Notes: a model not told the origin generated them from the letters alone. Positions 8,796 to 18,234 are shown, numbered from the stretch's first letter. The stretch is 64,000 nt of DNA from Qipengyuania xiamenensis (GCF_019711495.1 NZ_JAIGNM010000001.1:806001-870000), one strand, 5' to 3'. Translations and numbers: made by a program.

Positions 8796-9967
8796 GTCTC
8801 GGAAATCTCCTGCCAGAATTTCTGCGCTCGCACGGCGCCTTCGCTTGCCGGGTCGAACAAGGCTTCCACAGCATCGGCGAAGCGTTCGGTATCGCCTAGA
8901 TGCGCGCGCTCAGACGTTGCGTCCGAATAGCGTTGCCATGCCTGTTCGCTCTGCGAAAGCGCCAGCATCGAGCGTGCGATGCTTTCCACCGATTGCGGCT
9001 CGACCACGTAACCAGTCACCGCATTGCGCACGAGCGCATCGCGCGAGCCGACCGCGTGGCTGACGATGGCGGGGACGCCGAATGCCGCCGCCTCGTTCAC
9101 GACAAGCCCCCACTGTTCTTCGGTACTGACGAGGCACAGCGCGAGCGAGCGCGCCAGCCGCTTCGACACGTCCTCGGCGCGCAGGAAGCCGGTGAACTCC
9201 ACCCCTTCGCCTGCCTGCGCTTTCAGCTGGTTGGCCAGTTCACCGTCGCCAGCGAGCACGAGTTTGCGCGCAGCTTTGCCCGCAAGCTCGCGGTAGCGCG
9301 CATATCCGGCCAGCAGCGCCGAAAGGTTCTTCTTCTCCACGAAGCGCCCGACGAAAAGGAAATCGCGGTCCTCGAAGCGCACCGCCTCACTGCCGCCCTG
9401 CTCGCGGATACGGTCGAGGCCGACGGTGTCGTAGCCCGGCAGGATCGGCTTGTCCCCGAAGCCCAAGAACCTCAGATAATCGCGCTGTCTCAGACCTCCA
9501 ACGATGGCCGCCCTGTAGGGCGAGAGCACCCTCGCCTTCGCCGTCTCGCGTGCCAATACACGGGGAAAATCGTCGAACTTGCTCTCGGTCATCATGACCA
9601 TGCGCTTGCCCGCTGCCGCCATGCGCCACGAGAGCGCGATGATGTCGCGTTCCGAGTAAGGTACTCCCACGCAGACCATGTCGGCTCCGCGCAGCGCCTT
9701 CATCGCGGCGCGATAGCGCGCTAGGTGGCCAACCTCGTCATAGCTCTTGCCGGGAAACAGCGTGATGTGCCGCGCCTGCTCGATGCCCTCGGCAGGCTCC
9801 CACGCATAAGTCGCGCTGGTGGTGGCATATTCTACCGCCAGCACCTCTGCCCTGCCCTTCAGCCGCCGTGCGGCCGCTTCTACGCGGTCGACATGATAGG
9901 CGGCGAACTGCGAAAACAGGATCGCGACCTGCGGCAATTTCCCTGACTGACCCGGCTTCTCGCTCAT
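8792..9967 (-). CDS. Glycosyltransferase family 4 protein
   Basis: 391 residues with a GT-B fold. The C-terminal donor-binding half carries [65 protein letters not shown] (EX7E-like region) and [14 protein letters not shown]. No signal or membrane segment, so it is cytosolic or peripheral. It overlaps the UXS-like gene by 4 nt (ATGA), which suggests a UDP-sugar-linked glycan pathway, though acceptor and linkage cannot be read. It is divergent from ettA across 123 bp in which I see no further gene. Confidence 0.88.
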   Translation of the reverse strand: MSEKPGQSGKLPQVAILFSQFAAYHVDRVEAAARRLKGRAEVLAVEYATTSATYAWEPAEGIEQARHITLFPGKSYDEVGHLARYRAAMKALRGADMVCVGVPYSERDIIALSWRMAAAGKRMVMMTESKFDDFPRVLARETAKARVLSPYRAAIVGGLRQRDYLRFLGFGDKPILPGYDTVGLDRIREQGGSEAVRFEDRDFLFVGRFVEKKNLSALLAGYARYRELAGKAARKLVLAGDGELANQLKAQAGEGVEFTGFLRAEDVSKRLARSLALCLVSTEEQWGLVVNEAAAFGVPAIVSHAVGSRDALVRNAVTGYVVEPQSVESIARSMLALSQSEQAWQRYSDATSERAHLGDTERFADAVEALFDPASEGAVRAQKFWQEISET

Positions 9968-10090
9968 TGCGAAATTCGCCTAGGCTAGCCGGTTGCCAAA
10001 TGCCAGTGCCACCTTGCCCCGAGGGCACCGTGCCACTATCTGCCCCACCAACTCTCCCATTCTCGCAAGATCGATTCAAGGATTCGCCCG

Positions 10091-11764
10091 ATGGCCGCGC
10101 AATACGCCTTCGTCATGAAGGACATGACCAAGACTTTCCCCGGTGCCCAGAAGCCGGTGCTCAGCAATATCAACCTGCAGTTCTACCAGGGTGCCAAGAT
10201 CGGCATCGTGGGTCCGAACGGTGCGGGTAAGTCGACGCTGATCAAGATCATGGCCGGCATCGACAAAGACTTCACCGGCGAGGCATGGCCGGGCGAGAAC
10301 ATCACTGTCGGCTACCTCGAGCAGGAGCCCGAGCTCGACGAGAGCAAGACCGTGCTCGAAAACGTCAAGGACGGCGCGCGCGAGATCGCCGACATGGTCG
10401 AACGCTTCAATGCGATCGGCATGGAAATGGCCGAGGAAGACGCCGATTTCGACGCGCTCAGCACCGAGATGGCCGAACTGCAGGACAAGATCGACGCGGT
10501 CGACGGCTGGACGCTGGACAACCAGCTCGAAGTCGCGATGGAAGCGCTGCGTTGCCCTCCGGGTGACTGGCCCGTGACCGACCTGTCGGGTGGTGAAAAG
10601 CGCCGCGTCGCGCTCACCCGCCTGCTGATCCAGAAGCCTTCCATCCTGCTGCTGGACGAGCCGACCAACCACCTCGACGCGGAATCCGTCCAGTGGCTCG
10701 AAAACCACCTCAAGGATTATGCGGGTGCGGTGTTGATGATCACCCATGACCGCTACTTCCTCGACAATGTGGTGGAGTGGATCCTCGAACTCGACCGTGG
10801 TTCGTACTACCCCTACGAAGGCAACTACTCGACCTACCTCGAAAAGAAGGCCAAGCGCCTCGAGCAGGAAGCGCGCGAGGAAAGCGGCCGTTCGAAGGCC
10901 CTTTCGCGCGAACTCGAATGGATCCGGCAGACGCCCAGCGCGCGCCAGACCAAGTCCAAGGCGCGTATCCGCAAGTTCGAGGAACTGCAGGAGAGCCAGA
11001 AGGACCGCAAGCCCGGCAAGGCGCAGATCGTCATCCAGGTGCCCGAGCGTCTCGGCGGCAAGGTCATCGAGGCCAAGAACATCTCCAAGGCCTATGGCGA
11101 CAAGCTGCTATTCGAAAACCTCTCCTTCATGCTGCCCCCGGGCGGCATCGTCGGCGTGATCGGCCCGAACGGCGCGGGCAAGTCCACGCTGTTCAAGATC
11201 CTGACCGGCAAGGAAGAACCCGACAGCGGCACGGTCGAAATCGGCTCGACCGTCCACCTCGGCTATGTCGACCAGAGCCGCGACCACTTGAACCCCAAGA
11301 ACAACGTCTGGGAAGAGATTTCGGACGGCCTCGACTACATGAAGGTCAATGGCCACGACACCTCGACCCGTGCCTATGTCGGCGCGTTCAACTTCAAGGG
11401 CGCTGACCAGCAGAAGAACGTCGGCAAGCTGTCGGGCGGTGAGCGCAACCGCGTCCACATGGCCAAGATGCTGAAGGAGGGCGGCAACGTCCTGCTGCTC
11501 GACGAACCGACCAACGACCTCGACGTGGAAACGCTGGGCGCGCTGGAAGAGGCGATCGAAAACTTCGCCGGCTGCGCCGTGGTCATCAGCCATGACCGCT
11601 TCTTCCTAGACCGTCTCGCAACGCACATCCTCGCCTTCGAGGGCGACAGCCACGTCGAATGGTTCGAGGGCAACTTCGAGGCTTACGAAGAAGACAAGCG
11701 TCGCCGCATGGGCGATGCGGCGGATCGTCCGACCCGCTTGGCGTACAAGAAGCTGACCCGATAG
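10091..11764 (+). CDS. ettA: Energy-dependent translational throttle protein EttA (ABC-F)
   Basis: 557 residues, the length of EttA. It has two ABC cassettes without membrane segments: Walker A GPNGAGKSTLIKIMAG and GPNGAGKSTLFKILTG, signatures LSGGEKRRVALTR and LSGGERNRVHMAK, Walker B LLLDEPTNHLD and LLLDEPTNDLD. The arm and linker lie between cassettes (SRELEWIRQTPSARQ, KARIRKFEEL). The family binds the ribosomal E site and gates entry into elongation according to ATP/ADP. A GTG of the next gene begins 2 nt after the stop. A very secure family assignment. Confidence 0.95.
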   Translation: MAAQYAFVMKDMTKTFPGAQKPVLSNINLQFYQGAKIGIVGPNGAGKSTLIKIMAGIDKDFTGEAWPGENITVGYLEQEPELDESKTVLENVKDGAREIADMVERFNAIGMEMAEEDADFDALSTEMAELQDKIDAVDGWTLDNQLEVAMEALRCPPGDWPVTDLSGGEKRRVALTRLLIQKPSILLLDEPTNHLDAESVQWLENHLKDYAGAVLMITHDRYFLDNVVEWILELDRGSYYPYEGNYSTYLEKKAKRLEQEAREESGRSKALSRELEWIRQTPSARQTKSKARIRKFEELQESQKDRKPGKAQIVIQVPERLGGKVIEAKNISKAYGDKLLFENLSFMLPPGGIVGVIGPNGAGKSTLFKILTGKEEPDSGTVEIGSTVHLGYVDQSRDHLNPKNNVWEEISDGLDYMKVNGHDTSTRAYVGAFNFKGADQQKNVGKLSGGERNRVHMAKMLKEGGNVLLLDEPTNDLDVETLGALEEAIENFAGCAVVISHDRFFLDRLATHILAFEGDSHVEWFEGNFEAYEEDKRRRMGDAADRPTRLAYKKLTR

Positions 11765-11766
11765 GA

Positions 11767-12783
11767 GTGAGCTGGGTCGACGACATCGAGAGGAAGGGCG
11801 CTTCGCATAAGCGTTTCTTCCTCGCGATGGGCGCCCTGATCCTCTCCCTCCTCGTTTTCGGCTTCTACTGGAGCACCGCGACGCCCGGGGAATCCTATTC
11901 GGGGCCGCGCGCGGCTCCTGAGGACACGCAGCTCCCTGCACGGTTGGAAAAGCACGTTCGGCTCTTGGCCGAACGCCCCCGCAATCTCGAAGACCTTTCC
12001 AGCATCGAGCGCACGACCTCCTATCTGGCGCAAGAGCTGGAGAGCTATGGCTACTCGGTTGCGCGCCAAGAGGTCTTGTCGCCCGCCGACAACCTCATCG
12101 TGAGGATCAGGCCCGCATGGGACGGGGCACCCGTGCTCATCATCGGGGCGCATTACGACAGTTTCGGCAAGGCACCGGGAGCCGACGATAACGCCAGCGG
12201 TGTCGCCGGACTTCTCGAACTCGCCCGCTCGCTCGACGCGCTGGACGGAAAGAGCGAGATCGAACTCCAGCTCGTCTTCTACAGCAATGAAGAGCCGCCC
12301 TATTTCAAGACCAATGCAATGGGCAGCCTGGTGCATGCGCGCTCGATCGAGGATCCGGCGCGCGTCCTCGGCATGATCTCAATCGAGTCGATCGGCTACT
12401 TTTCCGACGAAGCCGGTTCGCAGGATTTCCCATTCCCTCTGTCGCTCCGATATCCGGATACCGGCAATTTCGTCGCCTTCGTCGGCGAATGGTCGTCCCG
12501 GGATTTTCTCAGGGACGCAATCGGGGGTTTTCGAGAGAAGGCCCGTATAGCGTCGGAAGGCGGGGCCCCGCCGCCCTTGTTCCGCGGCACCGACTGGTCC
12601 GATCACTGGGGCTATTCGGAGCAAGGAATACCGGCGATCATGGTCACGGACACGGCCATATTCCGCAATCCGCACTATCACAGGCAGACCGATACGGCAG
12701 ACACCCTCGACTATGTGCGCATGGCGCTGGTCGTCGAGGGTCTAAGGGGCTGGCTGGCTGACATGGGCGCTCCCGGTAGCTGA
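11767..12783 (+). CDS. M28 family peptidase with N-terminal membrane anchor
   Basis: About 338 residues from GTG 11767. An N-terminal hydrophobic helix (FFLAMGALILSLLVFGFYW) is preceded by basic residues, so it is either a signal anchor or an uncleaved signal. The core M28 motifs are IIGAHYDSFGKAPGADDNASG, LVFYSNEEPPYFKT, GTDWSDHWGY and late HYHRQTDTADTLDY, giving the expected His-Asp-Glu-Asp-His zinc set. The start is uncertain: GTG 11767 has AGGAG directly abutting it, and the only nearby ATG (11827) sits inside the hydrophobic helix. It follows ettA closely and is convergent with the EEP gene. It belongs to the same superfamily as the 6402-7757 gene but is clearly distinct. Confidence 0.82.
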   Translation: MSWVDDIERKGASHKRFFLAMGALILSLLVFGFYWSTATPGESYSGPRAAPEDTQLPARLEKHVRLLAERPRNLEDLSSIERTTSYLAQELESYGYSVARQEVLSPADNLIVRIRPAWDGAPVLIIGAHYDSFGKAPGADDNASGVAGLLELARSLDALDGKSEIELQLVFYSNEEPPYFKTNAMGSLVHARSIEDPARVLGMISIESIGYFSDEAGSQDFPFPLSLRYPDTGNFVAFVGEWSSRDFLRDAIGGFREKARIASEGGAPPPLFRGTDWSDHWGYSEQGIPAIMVTDTAIFRNPHYHRQTDTADTLDYVRMALVVEGLRGWLADMGAPGS

Positions 12784-12805
12784 GCGGATTTGCGCCCCTT
12801 GGGCG

Positions 12806-13957
12806 TCAGCCCTCCTCGCCCTCCACAGCATCCTGCGCCTCGTCCTCCTTGAACTCCTCCATTACCTCGTTCGCTTCGGCCTCGTCCTCGGCGCTGGGGC
12901 CTTCGGCGTCTTCGTTGCGACCGCGTGCGGCTGCGGGGTCGAGGCACAGGCGGGCGATCACGGGGCGGTGGTCGGAACCGACTGGCTCGCCGACGCGCAT
13001 TTCGTCGAGCAGGAATTCCTCGGTCACGAAGAGGTGGTCGAGCGGCCAGCCCAGCCAGACATAGTCCGCCGGGAAGGTGGCATAGGTCCCCCTGCCGATG
13101 CGCGGGTCCAAGAAGCTGCCGAGGTCCTTGAACAGGCTCGTCGTGTCGGACCATGCGACGTCGTTGAAATCGCCGATTGCGAGCACCGGAAGCCCGACCT
13201 CGCGCGAACGGCGTGCGGCCACGACGATCTCGGCATCCCGTTCCTCCGTATCCTGGTTGGGCTTGGGCGGACGCGGGTGCAGGCCGATCATCAGGAAGCT
13301 GTGATTGCCTGCACGCAGGGTCGCGATGACCGAAGGCGTGTCCTCCTGCGCCATGTCCTGGATCGCCGCATCGAACATCGGCAGCTTCGAAGCGAAAAGG
13401 ATGCCATAGGTGTTGTCGAGCGGTCGCTGGATCTGGCCCGGGTAATCTTGCAGCACGCCGGCCACCGCATCGGCCCATGCCTGGTCGGTTTCCGTCAGAA
13501 GGACGAGATCCGGATCGACGCGGCGAATGAGGTCGATGGTGCGCTCGTATTCGCGGTTTTTTTGCAGGACGTTGAGCGTCAGCAACGTGAAACAGGAATT
13601 ACCCGCCGCCTGATCGGGGGACACCCGCGCCACTTCTGCCGGGGCGAGCGGTGTATAGGGCGCAATCCGATAGACCTGCCAGATGCTCACTGCCGCCAGC
13701 ACCACCGGCAGCCATGGGCGCCAGGCACGATCGACGAACCATAGCGCGATCCCGAGGAGGATCATCGCGATAAGGATCTGGATACGCGGGAAGTCCCAGA
13801 TCCTGATCCACCACTGGTTGAGATCGGTGGTACTCATCAGCGATCCGATAACCAGCATGATTGCGGCTATCCTCAGCAGCCAGATACCGGCCACCTTCCA
13901 CGTTGGATTGCGCGTTTCGCTCACGAATATTCCCCCTGTTCCGACCGCGTTTTTCAC
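12806..13957 (-). CDS. Endonuclease/exonuclease/phosphatase family protein, membrane-anchored
   Basis: 383 residues. Three hydrophobic helices fill about 20-110 (LLRIAAIMLVIGSL, IQILIAMILLGIALWF, LPVVLAAVSIW), then an EEP catalytic domain: LTLNVLQKNREYERT (Asn), LVLLTETDQAWA (Glu), GLHPRPPKP, LAIGDFNDVAWSDT (GDFN) and GSDHRPVIARL (SDH). A Mg-dependent phosphodiesterase/nuclease or phosphatase facing the periplasm is likely. The last 40 or so residues are a strongly acidic tail rich in Glu/Asp. The gene is convergent with the M28 gene (22 bp between) and divergent from the FKBP gene across about 170 bp. Confidence 0.85.
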   Translation of the reverse strand: MKNAVGTGGIFVSETRNPTWKVAGIWLLRIAAIMLVIGSLMSTTDLNQWWIRIWDFPRIQILIAMILLGIALWFVDRAWRPWLPVVLAAVSIWQVYRIAPYTPLAPAEVARVSPDQAAGNSCFTLLTLNVLQKNREYERTIDLIRRVDPDLVLLTETDQAWADAVAGVLQDYPGQIQRPLDNTYGILFASKLPMFDAAIQDMAQEDTPSVIATLRAGNHSFLMIGLHPRPPKPNQDTEERDAEIVVAARRSREVGLPVLAIGDFNDVAWSDTTSLFKDLGSFLDPRIGRGTYATFPADYVWLGWPLDHLFVTEEFLLDEMRVGEPVGSDHRPVIARLCLDPAAARGRNEDAEGPSAEDEAEANEVMEEFKEDEAQDAVEGEEG

Positions 13958-14127
13958 TTGGTCACAGGGGCATTATCGCCGCAAGCCCGCAAAGTTCCAC
14001 ACAATCGCGCGCCGATTTGACTAACCCTGCCCGAATTGCGAGAGCCCCCTGCAAGGCGCCCGGTACGCGGGCGCGCTTTCCATGCGGCACCGACAGTGCC
14101 GCGAACACGAAATCTCAAAGGATATTC

Positions 14128-14565
14128 ATGACCACTCCCAACAACGGTGACACCGTAACCATCGACTACGTCCTCAAGCGTGGTGACGGCCAGGTCGTCG
14201 GCAATACCGAAGAGGTCGGACCGCAGGAAATCCAGCTCGGCGGCGGACAGATCTTCCCGCAGATCGAACAGGCATTGACCGGCATGGAAGTCGGCGACCA
14301 GCAGACGGTCGCAATCGCCAGCGACGATGCATTCGGACCGCGCCGCGAAGAACTGATCATGGACATTCCGCGCGCCAACCTGCCGCCCGAGCCCGCCCCG
14401 CAGCCGGGCATGGCGCTTCAGGCACAGGCTCCCGACGGTAATCCGATGACGCTCTTCATCGTCGAAGTCGGCGAAGAGGCGGTGAAGGTCGACGGCAACC
14501 ACCCGCTGGCCGGCGAAGACGTGACCTTCGAGCTCACCCTGCGCGAAATCAAGCAGGCTGCCTGA
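14128..14565 (+). CDS. SlyD-like FKBP-type peptidyl-prolyl isomerase
   Basis: 145 residues. An FKBP core (GDTVTIDYVLKRGDGQVVGN, LGGGQIFPQIEQALTGMEVG) is interrupted by an insert-in-flap chaperone domain (about 70-120), then VTFELTLREIKQA. This is the SlyD/FkpA-small architecture: cytosolic prolyl isomerase with holdase activity. The metal-binding His/Cys tail of E. coli SlyD is absent. The ATG at 14128 has AAAGGAT upstream; the frame is open further 5' but without homology. Acylphosphatase follows after 37 bp. Confidence 0.88.
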   Translation: MTTPNNGDTVTIDYVLKRGDGQVVGNTEEVGPQEIQLGGGQIFPQIEQALTGMEVGDQQTVAIASDDAFGPRREELIMDIPRANLPPEPAPQPGMALQAQAPDGNPMTLFIVEVGEEAVKVDGNHPLAGEDVTFELTLREIKQAA

Positions 14566-14602
14566 CAATAGTTCGGCGGGCGGAAAACTTCGGACGCATC
14601 CG

Positions 14603-14887
14603 ATGACCGCCCGCCGCCTCATCGTCCACGGGCGGGTCCAGGGCGTCTTCTATCGCGACTGGACCGTCGCCACTGCGCGTTCGCTCGGCCTTGCCGGGTG
14701 GGTGCGCAACCTGCCCGATGGCACTGTCGAGGCCCATCTGGAGGGTGATTCCTCCTCCATCGAGCGCATGATAGAAGCCATGCACGAGGGACCGCCGCGT
14801 GCGCGGCCTACCGGAATCGACGTGCAAATCATTGAATCCCAGAGCTTGTCCGGTTTCACGAGAGGCAACTGGAAATCCGATAGGTGA
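14603..14887 (+). CDS. acyP: Acylphosphatase
   Basis: 94 residues, the usual size. Hydrolyses carboxyl-phosphate bonds of small acylphosphates. The signature is intact: LIVHGRVQGVFYRDWTVATA holds the catalytic Arg (YRDW) in the phosphate-binding loop, and GWVRNLPDGTVEAHLEG holds the catalytic Asn (VRN). Cytosolic. It lies between the FKBP gene and the MASE1 cyclase on the same strand, with 60 bp to the latter. Confidence 0.93.
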   Translation: MTARRLIVHGRVQGVFYRDWTVATARSLGLAGWVRNLPDGTVEAHLEGDSSSIERMIEAMHEGPPRARPTGIDVQIIESQSLSGFTRGNWKSDR

Positions 14888-14947
14888 GCCGTTAAGCAAG
14901 CCGTCATCAGCCTTGGTTAGAGCGACGACCAAGGGAGGGGACTGTCA

Positions 14948-16735
14948 GTGAATTCGAACCGCAAGGGTGCAGGCTTTTATGGCTGGCCGATGCTGTACGG
15001 CATCGCGTGGCTTGTCTGTGCGCTGGTTGCCCTGAAACTCACCCAAGGCGAAGACGGCATTGCCGCCGTCTGGCCATCGAGCGGCATCTTCGTTGCCGCC
15101 CTTCTCCACTTCGGTCCTCGCCGCAGGGTCATAACCACTGCATGGATTGCTGCCGCCAGCATGACAGCGAACCTGTGGGCGGGATCGAGCTTCCTCGCCA
15201 CCACAGGCTACACCATTGCCAACCTGCTTGAAGGCTATCTCGTTTTCGCCTTGATGGGTGGGCGCTCGGCCACGCAGCTCATGCTTTCGCGCCCGTGGAA
15301 CATGGCCCGCTTTGGCGGGGCTGCCATTGCCGCCGGCTGCTTCAGTGCGCTGATGGCAGGCGTCCTTTCGGGAAATCTCACATACGGCTTCCTCAGTTCG
15401 TGGATGAGCACGGTCACGCTGGGCATGCTGATCGTCACGCCCGTTATCCTGTTCATTGCGCAGGACCCGCAGGACCGCCGAAGCCTGCTGTCGCTGCGCT
15501 CGCTCTGGACCGTCGGTGTCGTCGCAATCCTGAGCATTGCGGCGTTCGGCCAAGCCGATATGCCGCTGCTGTTCCTGCCCGTCATGGCCATGGCAATCGC
15601 AACCGCAACGCTTGGCCTCAGCGGCGCTGCAGCAGCGCTCGTCATCATCGCGGCAACCGGCTCGGTCCTCACCATCGCCAACACCGGCCCTGTCACGTTG
15701 TTCTTCGACACGACCGAGAAGCAGGTCTTCTTCTTCCAGGTCTATCTCGTCGCCCTGCTCGTCTCTTCGATGCCGGTCGCCTTCCTGCTCGCCCAGCGCG
15801 GACGTGACCTCGCGGAGATCGCGGAGAATGCGCGCCTGCTCGAATCCGCCGAGCGTGCGGCCAAGGTCGGCCACTGGCGTTTCAGCCCGGTCGACAATTC
15901 GGCCCGCTGGTCGCGCGAAGCACTGCGCATCTGCGGTTTCGATGCCGAGAGCCAGCCGAGCCTCGAAGACTGGTTCGACCTCTTCCACGAAGACGATCGC
16001 GAACGAGTGCGATCCTTCATCGTCGAGGCGACCAGCCATGCCCTGCCCTTTGCCTTCGAGGCACGGATCCGGCGCGGCGATAACGAGATCGTCTATATCG
16101 ATTGCCGCGGCGAGGCCGAAGCCGACAGCAGGGGCCGTGTCACTGCTCTGTTCGGCACGATGCTCGATGTGACCGAACGTGCCGAAACCATGCGCCAGCT
16201 CGAAGCCGCCCGCGCCAGGGCAGAGCGCGAAGCTGCCGAAGTCCGCACACTGGCTGCCACCGACCCGCTGACCGGCATGCCCAACCGCCGCTGTATCCTC
16301 GCCAATCTTGCCGAGGCGATGGACGCGTCCGAACTGACGGGCGACCCGCTGTCGGTCGCCATGATCGACATCGATTACTTCAAGCGTATCAACGACGAAT
16401 TCGGCCACGGTGTCGGCGACAGGGTGATCAAGGGCATCGCCGACATCCTGTGCGACGAGGCGATTGGCGATGATTCAGTCGGCCGTATCGGAGGCGAGGA
16501 ATTCCTCTTCGTCTTCCCCAGCCGCCGCGCGGAAGAGCTCGACCTACGCTGCATCTCGATCAATGATCGCCTCAGCTCGACCCGGTGGGAAGAGCCGATA
16601 GAGATCACGCTCAGTATCGGCATTGCCGAACTCAAGCCCGGCTGGGACGAGCGCGATTTGCTGCGTGCGGCCGATCAGGCCCTGTATGATGCAAAGCACG
16701 CCGGACGAAACCGGCACTCGGTTCACTCCGCCTGA
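14948..16735 (+). CDS. MASE1-PAS-GGDEF diguanylate cyclase
   Basis: 595 residues. Residues 1-290 or so form a MASE1-like integral membrane sensor (GIAAVWPSSGIFVAALLHFG, TIANLLEGYLVF). A PAS domain follows (about 300-420: AAKVGHWRFSPVDNSARWSREALRICG), then a short coiled segment and a GGDEF domain (about 440-595) with IDIDYFKRINDEFGHGVGD and RIGGEEF. The I-site position reads IGDD instead of RxxD, so product inhibition through that site is probably lost. The start is GTG 14948 with AAGGGAGGGG just upstream. The stop TGA 16733-16735 directly abuts the stop of the convergent LacI-type gene. Confidence 0.9.
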   Translation: MNSNRKGAGFYGWPMLYGIAWLVCALVALKLTQGEDGIAAVWPSSGIFVAALLHFGPRRRVITTAWIAAASMTANLWAGSSFLATTGYTIANLLEGYLVFALMGGRSATQLMLSRPWNMARFGGAAIAAGCFSALMAGVLSGNLTYGFLSSWMSTVTLGMLIVTPVILFIAQDPQDRRSLLSLRSLWTVGVVAILSIAAFGQADMPLLFLPVMAMAIATATLGLSGAAAALVIIAATGSVLTIANTGPVTLFFDTTEKQVFFFQVYLVALLVSSMPVAFLLAQRGRDLAEIAENARLLESAERAAKVGHWRFSPVDNSARWSREALRICGFDAESQPSLEDWFDLFHEDDRERVRSFIVEATSHALPFAFEARIRRGDNEIVYIDCRGEAEADSRGRVTALFGTMLDVTERAETMRQLEAARARAEREAAEVRTLAATDPLTGMPNRRCILANLAEAMDASELTGDPLSVAMIDIDYFKRINDEFGHGVGDRVIKGIADILCDEAIGDDSVGRIGGEEFLFVFPSRRAEELDLRCISINDRLSSTRWEEPIEITLSIGIAELKPGWDERDLLRAADQALYDAKHAGRNRHSVHSA

Positions 16736-17581
16736 TCAGGCAGCGCTGGCTGCTTCCGTCGCCAGCGGCGCAATCGAAGATCGTTCCACAATCGCATAGG
16801 GCACATCGGCATGGGCCACGCTCCGGCCCGATCCCCTGATACAGTCGGCCAGGAGGGTGCAGGCGGTCGCCCCCATTTCTTCCAGCGGCTGGCGCACGGT
16901 GGTCAGCGGCGGATTGAGTGATTTGGCAACCGGATCATCGTCGAAGCCCACGATCGAGATCTGGCCCGGGAGGTCATAACCTGCCGCCCTCGCCGCCTCG
17001 ATGAAACCGGCGGCCATGCCGTCATTACTCGAGAAGACCGCGGTCGGTCTTCCAGCCAACAGCTTGGAGGCGAGCTGCTTGCCGCTCTCGGGCGTGAAAT
17101 CGCCCTCCACGATCAATGCAGGATCGGCTCGGCCACCCTTGGTCCCCATGGCGGCAGTGAAGCCGTTGTAACGCCGCATGCTCGCAAGGTGCGAACGGGG
17201 TCCGCGAATGATCGCGATGCGGCGATGGCCGGCCTCGAGCAGCAGCCCCGTAATCTCACGCGACGCCTCGTACTCATCCATGGATACGGTGATCCCCCGG
17301 CCCGGATCGAGCATCGAAGCAATGCGTGCGAAAGGGATGCCTCTTTTTTCCAGCTGGAGGAGGACATGACGGTCATCGCACAATGGCGCGGTCAGGATGA
17401 CGCCGCCAAGGCCCGGAGAATCGAGCAGGCTCTCGACGCTCCTGTCCGTTCCGTGGATATTCTCTGCCTCGATCGTCACGCCGGACGCACTGGCCTTGCG
17501 CGCGGCACCCGATTGCAACCGCGACACGTAGTCGCGGTTCATGTTGTCGAACAGCATAAGAATGCGCGTATTGGACGTCAT
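16736..17581 (-). CDS. LacI-family ligand-binding protein lacking the HTH domain
   Basis: 281 residues, covering only the periplasmic-binding-protein-like effector domain of LacI/GalR regulators: TRILMLFDNMNRDYVSRLQSG, LGGVILTAP, TVSMDEYEASREITGLLLEA, IAIIRGP, AVFSSNDGMAAGFIEAARAAG and ISIVGFDDDPVAKSLNPPLT. The usual 50-60 residue DNA-binding HTH and hinge are missing. An in-frame TAA lies 18 nt before the ATG, and only 83 bp separate the start from the next gene, so no hidden upstream exon exists in another frame. It may be a truncated regulator or a cytosolic sugar-sensing partner protein. No signal peptide. The last codon abuts the convergent GGDEF gene. Confidence 0.82.
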   Translation of the reverse strand: MTSNTRILMLFDNMNRDYVSRLQSGAARKASASGVTIEAENIHGTDRSVESLLDSPGLGGVILTAPLCDDRHVLLQLEKRGIPFARIASMLDPGRGITVSMDEYEASREITGLLLEAGHRRIAIIRGPRSHLASMRRYNGFTAAMGTKGGRADPALIVEGDFTPESGKQLASKLLAGRPTAVFSSNDGMAAGFIEAARAAGYDLPGQISIVGFDDDPVAKSLNPPLTTVRQPLEEMGATACTLLADCIRGSGRSVAHADVPYAIVERSSIAPLATEAASAA

Positions 17582-17664
17582 AGAGCCGGCTAGCCTCTGT
17601 TAAATAACGGATTCCGCCTATACTCGCTCTTAAACATGACCAGCCCGACAATCGGGATGGTTTA

Positions 17665-18234
17665 TCAGGGAGTAACCCAATTCGCCTCGTCCCTGCGCAG
17701 GATCGCACGACGATGTCCACCGAAGGACAAGTAATACCAGTTGATGGTGGCAATCTCGACGATAAGAGCGCTGAAATTCTGGCGAGCCGGGGCCAGTTCT
17801 TCCTCGGTGGGACGCGCTCCCTCGACCCAGTCCGGAAGTCCGCTCGACGGCTCATCGCGAACTTCGCCCGGTGGCGCCCCTAGATAACACCGGCGGGCAA
17901 AGCGATCGCTCGCCTCCCAGAATTCCTGCACCCGCTGACTTTCCGATTCGATCCGGCCTGTTCCCCGACAACGGATCTGCACCTTTGCTTCGGGATCGTA
18001 GAACAGGACGCAAAGCGGCGCGCCTTCGCCGATGACATCGGACTTCGGAGATCGCACGTCGGTGTGGAATCGCAAGGTCCAGCTCTCCGGATCGAAATCA
18101 CGCAAGACCATGATACGTGCATCCGCATCGGCGGTCGCCACCACGGGGGTGTGCATCGGCGACTTGCGGCCGGTTGCGGCTTCCGTCAGCCGTGCAATAA
18201 CGTCCTTCCGGACCGCAGGGAGATTATCGATCAT
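17665..18234 (-). CDS. Pyridoxamine 5'-phosphate oxidase family (FMN-binding split barrel) protein
   Basis: About 189 residues. Split-barrel flavin fold typical of the PNPOx/general-stress family: HTPVVATADADARIMVLRDF, LRFHTDVRSPKSDVI, LCVLFYDPEAKVQIRCRGTG and late NWYYLSFGGHRRAILRRDE. Members bind FMN or F420/heme; catalysis as true PdxH is not supported, since the PdxH C-terminal substrate residues are not evident. Start chosen at ATG 18234 (MIDNLPAVR), where homology begins; GTG 18261 is possible. It lies 83 bp upstream of the HTH-less LacI gene on the same strand. Confidence 0.8.
   Translation of the reverse strand: MIDNLPAVRKDVIARLTEAATGRKSPMHTPVVATADADARIMVLRDFDPESWTLRFHTDVRSPKSDVIGEGAPLCVLFYDPEAKVQIRCRGTGRIESESQRVQEFWEASDRFARRCYLGAPPGEVRDEPSSGLPDWVEGARPTEEELAPARQNFSALIVEIATINWYYLSFGGHRRAILRRDEANWVTP

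Noticed and set aside
12784-12805. Hairpin between the M28 and EEP genes
   Set aside because: Only a short GCGCCC/GGGCGT stem with no T tract; a weak case for a terminator.
17582-17664. Hidden HTH reading frame for the LacI-type protein
   Set aside because: Only 83 bp are available and none of the three frames shows an HTH; an in-frame TAA blocks the continuation.
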